Origin: Aeromonas caviae | GTDB lineage: Bacteria > Pseudomonadota > Gammaproteobacteria > Enterobacterales > Aeromonadaceae | Assembly: GCF_000819785.1 (NCBI RefSeq) | Contig: NZ_CDBK01000073.1 | Location: 1 to 33,377 of the forward strand | Direction of reading: 5' to 3' | DNA length: 33,377 nt | In this document: positions 28,467-33,377 of the stretch, one piece after another | Layout of the letters: every line of letters starts with the position of its first letter | How positions within the stretch are numbered: the stretch's first letter is position 1 | Program-made: the position numbers and the translations under genes | The notes under the pieces: model-generated | Seen by the model: the letters and a program-made list of their open reading frames with translations, nothing else | The model's database searches: none | What the model was told of the DNA's origin: nothing

Positions 28467-28937
28467 ATGCCAAGACGTCGTGTTGTTGGTCAGCGTAAAA
28501 TCCTGCCGGATCCCAAGTTCGGATCTGAGCTGCTGGCTAAATTTGTCAACGTAGTAATGGTTGACGGTAAGAAATCTGTTGCAGAAGCCATCGTTTATGG
28601 CGCCCTGGACATCATTGCCACCAAATCTGGCAAAGAGCACCTGGCCCTGTTCGAAGTCGCTCTGGACAACATTCGTCCGGCGGTCGAGGTTAAATCTCGT
28701 CGCGTCGGTGGTGCAACCTATCAGGTGCCGGTAGAAGTTCGTCCGGTACGTCGCAATGCTCTGGCAATGCGCTGGTTGGTTGATGCCGCTCGTAAACGTG
28801 GTGAAAAATCAATGGCTCAGCGTTTGGCTGGCGAGCTGCTGGATGCCGCTGACAATAAGGGTTCGTCTGTCAAGAAACGTGAAGACGTTCACCGTATGGC
28901 TGAAGCGAACAAGGCCTTCGCTCACTTCCGCTGGTAA
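28467..28937 (+). CDS. rpsG: 30S ribosomal protein S7
   Basis: S7, 156 residues, nucleates assembly of the 30S head and contacts E-site tRNA. It starts [21 protein letters not shown] and ends [13 protein letters not shown], the shorter form found in most bacteria (E. coli K-12 has a C-terminal extension to 178). Its ribosome site lies within the stem described for the rpsL-rpsG gap, so translation is probably coupled to rpsL and autoregulated. fusA follows 75 nt later. Confidence 0.98.
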   Translation: MPRRRVVGQRKILPDPKFGSELLAKFVNVVMVDGKKSVAEAIVYGALDIIATKSGKEHLALFEVALDNIRPAVEVKSRRVGGATYQVPVEVRPVRRNALAMRWLVDAARKRGEKSMAQRLAGELLDAADNKGSSVKKREDVHRMAEANKAFAHFRW

Positions 28938-28943
28938 TCCGCT

Positions 28944-28969
28944 TGCGCAGGGTCTTATGACTCTGCGCA
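28944..28969 (+). other. Hairpin between rpsG and fusA
   Basis: An 11-bp stem (28944-28954 with 28959-28969: TGCGCAG, a G-T pair, then GTC/GAC) closes a TTAT loop. The tail CCTTTAATTAT is only weakly T-rich, so partial termination or mRNA processing is possible. Confidence 0.55.
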
Positions 28970-29012
28970 CCTTTAATTATCTGGGGACAAGCGCCCTAGT
29001 AAGAGGATGACA

Positions 29013-31118
29013 ATGGCTCGTACAACCCCCATTGAGCGTTATCGTAATATCGGTATCTCCGCTCACATCGACGCCGGTAAGACTACTACTACCGAGCGCG
29101 TTCTGTTTTACACCGGTGTAAGTCACAAGATCGGTGAAGTTCACGATGGCGCCGCCACCATGGACTGGATGGAACAGGAACAAGAGCGTGGTATCACCAT
29201 CACCTCCGCCGCGACCACCGCTTTCTGGTCCGGTATGGGTAAACAGTTCCAACCGCACCGTATCAACATCATCGATACCCCGGGCCACGTTGACTTTACT
29301 ATCGAAGTAGAGCGTTCCATGCGTGTTCTGGATGGCGCCGTGATGGTGTACTGTGCCGTAGGTGGCGTACAGCCCCAGTCTGAAACCGTATGGCGTCAGG
29401 CTAACAAGTACAAGGTTCCCCGTATCGCGTTCGTCAACAAGATGGACCGTACCGGTGCCAACTTCCTGCGCTGCGTTGAGCACATCAAGACCCGTCTGAA
29501 AGGTAACCCGGTTCCTCTGCAACTGAACATCGGTTCCGAAGAGAACTTCAAGGGCGTTATCGACCTGGTCAAGATGAAAGCCATCAACTGGAGCGAAGCT
29601 GACCAGGGCGTATCCTTCGACTACGAAGACGTCCCGGCCGAGCTGCTGGAACAGGCGCAAGAAATGCGCATGAACCTGGTTGAAGCCGCTGCTGAAGCGT
29701 CTGAAGACCTGATGGAAAAATACCTGGGTGGTGAAGAACTGACTGAAGAAGAGATCAAGAAAGCTCTGCGTCAGCGTGTTCTGAACAACGAAATCATCCT
29801 GGTTACCTGTGGCTCCGCGTTCAAGAACAAGGGCGTACAGGCCATGCTGGATGCCGTGGTCGAGTACCTGCCGGCTCCGACCGACGTTGCTGCTATCGAC
29901 GGTCTGAAGCTGGATGGCGAGACCAAGGACGAGCGTCACGCTTCCGATGACGAGCCGTTCTCTGCTCTGGCATTCAAGATTGCTACCGACCCGTTCGTGG
30001 GCAACCTGACCTTCTTCCGGGTTTACTCCGGTGTGGTCAACTCCGGTGACTCCGTGCTGAACTCCGTTAAAGAGAAGCGCGAGCGTTTCGGCCGTATCGT
30101 TCAGATGCATGCCAACAAGCGTGAAGAGATCAAAGAAGTTCGCGCAGGCGACATCGCTGCTGCCATCGGCCTGAAGGACGTCACCACCGGTGATACCCTG
30201 TGTGACGAAAGCGCACCGATCATCCTGGAGCGTATGGAATTCCCGGAGCCGGTAATCTCCATCGCCGTTGAGCCGAAATCCAAGGCTGACCAGGAGAAGA
30301 TGGGTCTGGCTCTGGGCCGTCTGGCTCAGGAAGATCCGTCCTTCCGCGTATGGACCGACGAAGAATCTGGCCAAACCATCATCGCCGGTATGGGTGAGCT
30401 GCACCTGGACATCATCGTTGACCGTATGCGTCGCGAGTTCAAGGTAGAAGCCAACGTAGGTAAGCCGCAGGTTGCCTACCGTGAAACCATCCGCAACACC
30501 GTCAAGGACATCGAAGGCAAGCATGCCAAGCAGTCCGGTGGTCGTGGTCAGTACGGTCACGTCGTTATCGACATGTACCCGCTGGAAGAAGGCAAAGCCT
30601 ACGAATTCGTCAACGACATCAAGGGTGGCGTGATTCCGGGCGAATTCATCCCGGGTGTTGACAAGGGTATCCGCGAGCAGCTGAAGTCCGGCCCGCTGGC
30701 AGGCTATCCGGTAATGGATCTGGGTGTGCGTCTGCACTTCGGTTCCTACCACGATGTCGACTCTTCCGAACTGGCGTTCAAGATCGCTGCTTCTCTGGCG
30801 TTCAAGGCTGGCTTCATGAAGGCCAACCCGGTACTGCTCGAACCGATCATGAAGGTCGAAGTCGAGACTCCGGAAGACTACATGGGCGACGTGATCGGTG
30901 ACCTGAACCGTCGTCGCGGCCTGATCGAAGGCATGGAAGATGGCCCGTCCGGCAAGATCGTACGTGCGCTGGTGCCGCTGGCCGAAATGTTCGGTTACGC
31001 CACCTCCCTGCGTTCTGCTACCCAGGGTCGTGCTTCCTACGCCATGGAATTCGCCAAGTATCACGATGCCCCGACCAACGTCGCCCAGGCCGTGATCGAA
31101 GAGCGCAAATCCAAGTAA
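29013..31118 (+). CDS. fusA: Translation elongation factor G (EF-G)
   Basis: EF-G, 701 residues, drives ribosomal translocation with GTP. The G-domain shows [12 protein letters not shown] (G1), DTPGHVDF (G3) and NKMDRTGA (G4); the later domains are complete (domain IV includes the [10 protein letters not shown] loop). Two ATGs lie 6 bp apart. The second (29013, [14 protein letters not shown]) is preferred, because AAGAGG ends directly against the first and is correctly spaced for the second. Length is close to E. coli EF-G (704). tufA follows after a hairpin. Confidence 0.98.
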   Translation: MARTTPIERYRNIGISAHIDAGKTTTTERVLFYTGVSHKIGEVHDGAATMDWMEQEQERGITITSAATTAFWSGMGKQFQPHRINIIDTPGHVDFTIEVERSMRVLDGAVMVYCAVGGVQPQSETVWRQANKYKVPRIAFVNKMDRTGANFLRCVEHIKTRLKGNPVPLQLNIGSEENFKGVIDLVKMKAINWSEADQGVSFDYEDVPAELLEQAQEMRMNLVEAAAEASEDLMEKYLGGEELTEEEIKKALRQRVLNNEIILVTCGSAFKNKGVQAMLDAVVEYLPAPTDVAAIDGLKLDGETKDERHASDDEPFSALAFKIATDPFVGNLTFFRVYSGVVNSGDSVLNSVKEKRERFGRIVQMHANKREEIKEVRAGDIAAAIGLKDVTTGDTLCDESAPIILERMEFPEPVISIAVEPKSKADQEKMGLALGRLAQEDPSFRVWTDEESGQTIIAGMGELHLDIIVDRMRREFKVEANVGKPQVAYRETIRNTVKDIEGKHAKQSGGRGQYGHVVIDMYPLEEGKAYEFVNDIKGGVIPGEFIPGVDKGIREQLKSGPLAGYPVMDLGVRLHFGSYHDVDSSELAFKIAASLAFKAGFMKANPVLLEPIMKVEVETPEDYMGDVIGDLNRRRGLIEGMEDGPSGKIVRALVPLAEMFGYATSLRSATQGRASYAMEFAKYHDAPTNVAQAVIEERKSK

Positions 31119-31128
31119 TTTAAGATTC

Positions 31129-31150
31129 CCCGCCTACGACGGTAGGCGGG
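31129..31150 (+). other. Hairpin between fusA and tufA
   Basis: CCCGCCTAC (31129-31137) pairs with GTAGGCGGG (31142-31150) around GACG, followed by TTTAACC. With only three Ts it is at most a weak terminator; it may adjust the excess of EF-Tu over EF-G or mark a processing site. Confidence 0.6.
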
Positions 31151-31160
31151 TTTAACCTAG

Positions 31161-32357
<1,197 letters not shown>

Positions 32358-32380
32358 TCGATACTTTATATGCACACATG

Positions 32381-32406
32381 AAAGGGGTGGCTTCGGCCAC
32401 CCCTTT
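32381..32406 (+). terminator. Intrinsic terminator of the str operon
   Basis: AAAGGGGTGGC (32381-32391) pairs with GCCACCCCTTT (32396-32406), 11 bp, closed by a stable C(TTCG)G tetraloop, with a T-rich tail. Confidence 0.92.
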
Positions 32407-32470
32407 TACTTTTGGGGCTTTAATTGGCCTGTGAGATACTTTTGCGAAATCATCTATAGAGGTAGCTGCT

Positions 32471-33013
32471 GTGAGTAAACCCGCCATTTTTCTGGATCGC
32501 GATGGTGTCATCAACAAAGACACGGGTTATGTCAGCCAGGTTGATGACTTCCATTTTCTGCCCGGGGTGATTGAGGCCATGCAATTGCTGAAGAAAAAAG
32601 GCTATTTGCTGGTCGTGGTGACCAACCAATCCGGTATCGCCCGCGGTTACTTCACGGAAGATGACTTCATGAACCTGACCGAGTGGATGGATTGGTCATT
32701 GGCCGATCGGGATGTGGATCTCGATGGTATCTACTTCTGCCCCCATCACCCGGATCACGGCGCCCCTTGCGACTGCCGCAAACCGGAACCCGGCATGCTG
32801 CTGTTGGCGCAGCAAGAGTTGGGCATCGACATGGACCGCTCTTATATGGTGGGTGACAAACCTTCGGACCTGAAAGCCGCCATCAATGCCAAGGTCGGTC
32901 ACAAGATAATGGTCAGAACAGGCAAGCCGATTACTGATGCGGGGATTGAGCTGGCCGATGCCATCTACGACAACCTGCATGATTTTGCCGTTGCAGCGCC
33001 TGTCACAGGCTGA
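32471..33013 (+). CDS. gmhB: D-glycero-beta-D-manno-heptose-1,7-bisphosphate 7-phosphatase
   Basis: GmhB, 180 residues, is a cytosolic HAD-family phosphatase in ADP-heptose synthesis for the LPS inner core. The catalytic motif is FLDRDGVIN (Asp9 nucleophile, Asp11 acid/base), motif II is [11 protein letters not shown], and MVGDKPSD is the late acidic motif. A structural zinc site is seen as Cys90, His92, Cys100 and Cys102 (CPHHP...CDC). It starts with GTG at 32471, after AGAGGTAG. A weak promoter TTGGGG-17-GATACT (32412-32440) is possible. gmhB next to an rRNA operon is also the arrangement at E. coli rrnH. Confidence 0.95.
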   Translation: MSKPAIFLDRDGVINKDTGYVSQVDDFHFLPGVIEAMQLLKKKGYLLVVVTNQSGIARGYFTEDDFMNLTEWMDWSLADRDVDLDGIYFCPHHPDHGAPCDCRKPEPGMLLLAQQELGIDMDRSYMVGDKPSDLKAAINAKVGHKIMVRTGKPITDAGIELADAIYDNLHDFAVAAPVTG

Positions 33014-33090
33014 TTTCGCTGGATTAAGATGCTTTTTGGTGGCTTTGTGAGCGGTTGAACGGTGAAAGCCATCTTTTTGCAATTATCCTC

Positions 33091-33118
33091 TTGCCAGAAC
33101 GAATTCGCTCCCTATAAT
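33091..33118 (+). promoter_or_regulatory. rRNA operon promoter P1
   Basis: TTGCCA (33091-33096), a 16-bp spacer and TATAAT (33113-33118) are followed by GCGCCTCC, the GC-rich discriminator of rrn P1 promoters. The A/T-rich stretch upstream (about 33070-33088) fits an UP element. Stringent and growth-rate control are inferred from these features. Confidence 0.88.
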
Positions 33119-33193
33119 GCGCCTCCATCGACAGGGCAAGCGGCAACGCAAACAAGCCGGTCGGTAGCCTCGAAAAGCCTTTGAAAATAAGGC

Positions 33194-33221
33194 TTGACTC
33201 GAGAAGGCGGTTGAGTAGAAT
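33194..33221 (+). promoter_or_regulatory. rRNA operon promoter P2
   Basis: TTGACT (33194-33199), a 16-bp spacer and TAGAAT (33216-33221) lie 103 bp downstream of P1, the usual tandem rrn layout. Confidence 0.82.
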
Positions 33222-33377
33222 GCCACTCCCGCAGCAGCCAAAAGCTGCGTCGCTCTTTAACAATTTGAATCAAGCAATCTGTGTGGGCACTCACAGCATC
33301 GAGCATCAAAAACAATTTTTGATATCAATGTCTGATGAAGTGACCAAAGCAACTTTTAGTTGCAGCAGTTAATTCAG
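33222..33377 (+). other. rRNA operon leader with boxA and boxC, 16S beyond window
   Basis: The antitermination boxA GCTCTTTAACAA is at 33252-33263, and the boxC-like GTGTGGGCACT at 33281-33291. ATCAAAAA/TTTTTGAT (33305-33323) and GCAACT/AGTTGC (33349-33363) are stems, possibly part of RNase III processing structure. The 16S 5' end is not reached, so 16S rRNA should begin shortly after 33377. The stretch 33014-33377 contains no protein gene that can be supported. Confidence 0.85.

Noticed and set aside
28977..31064. 695-residue antisense open frame over fusA
   Set aside because: Same codon-bias effect as for rpoB and tuf; no family motif.

Overview
The window looks like chromosomal DNA of a gammaproteobacterium, most probably Aeromonas or a close relative. 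It is moderately GC-rich. It carries a TMAO reductase pair, ktrAB, murB-birA-coaA, a tRNA-tufB-trpT-secE-nusG run, rplKAJL-rpoBC, yheO-ridA-tusDCB, rpsL-rpsG-fusA-tufA, and gmhB next to an rRNA operon promoter. Protein lengths and key residues follow the Escherichia/Vibrio versions closely; RpoB, for example, is 1342 residues and its rifampicin-region numbering matches E. coli. The genus call is inference from gene content; no database was searched.

Layout: 1-188 holds an imperfect direct repeat and a terminator. 189-3822 (minus strand) is torC-torA, the membrane cytochrome and periplasmic molybdoenzyme of anaerobic TMAO respiration. 4120-6117 is topB behind a perfect LexA-type box. 6189-8194 (minus) is ktrA-ktrB, a Na+-dependent K+ uptake system. 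8320-10319 is murB-birA, and coaA (minus) ends against birA across a shared terminator. From 11475 a strong promoter drives tRNA-Tyr, tRNA-Gly and a third tRNA-like element, followed by tufB, tRNA-Trp, secE and nusG. rplKA, rplJL and rpoBC follow.

In this genome the rpo cluster (ends 25365) sits directly before the str cluster (rpsL from 27999). A small block separates them: a YheO-type regulator, RidA, and the TusDCB sulfur relay used for 2-thiolation of tRNA wobble uridine. The str cluster ends with tufA, a second EF-Tu gene encoding the same protein as tufB. gmhB (LPS heptose synthesis) follows, and the window closes inside an rrn leader (P1, P2, boxA, boxC) just short of 16S rRNA.

Most of the window is core translation and transcription machinery. 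The unexpected signals are in the non-coding DNA. (1) At 11800-11874, where E. coli has tRNA-Thr before tufB, there is a tRNA-like element with an intact acceptor stem and CCA but no anticodon loop; its three internal arms have become short, well-paired hairpins. (2) Hairpins after nusG, rplA and tufB each contain a TATAAT -10 box, and the first two have a matching -35 exactly 17 bp upstream, so the same DNA may end one transcript and start the next. (3) topB appears to be under SOS control. (4) A 12-bp palindrome and several T-tracts lie upstream of torC. These are reported separately below.
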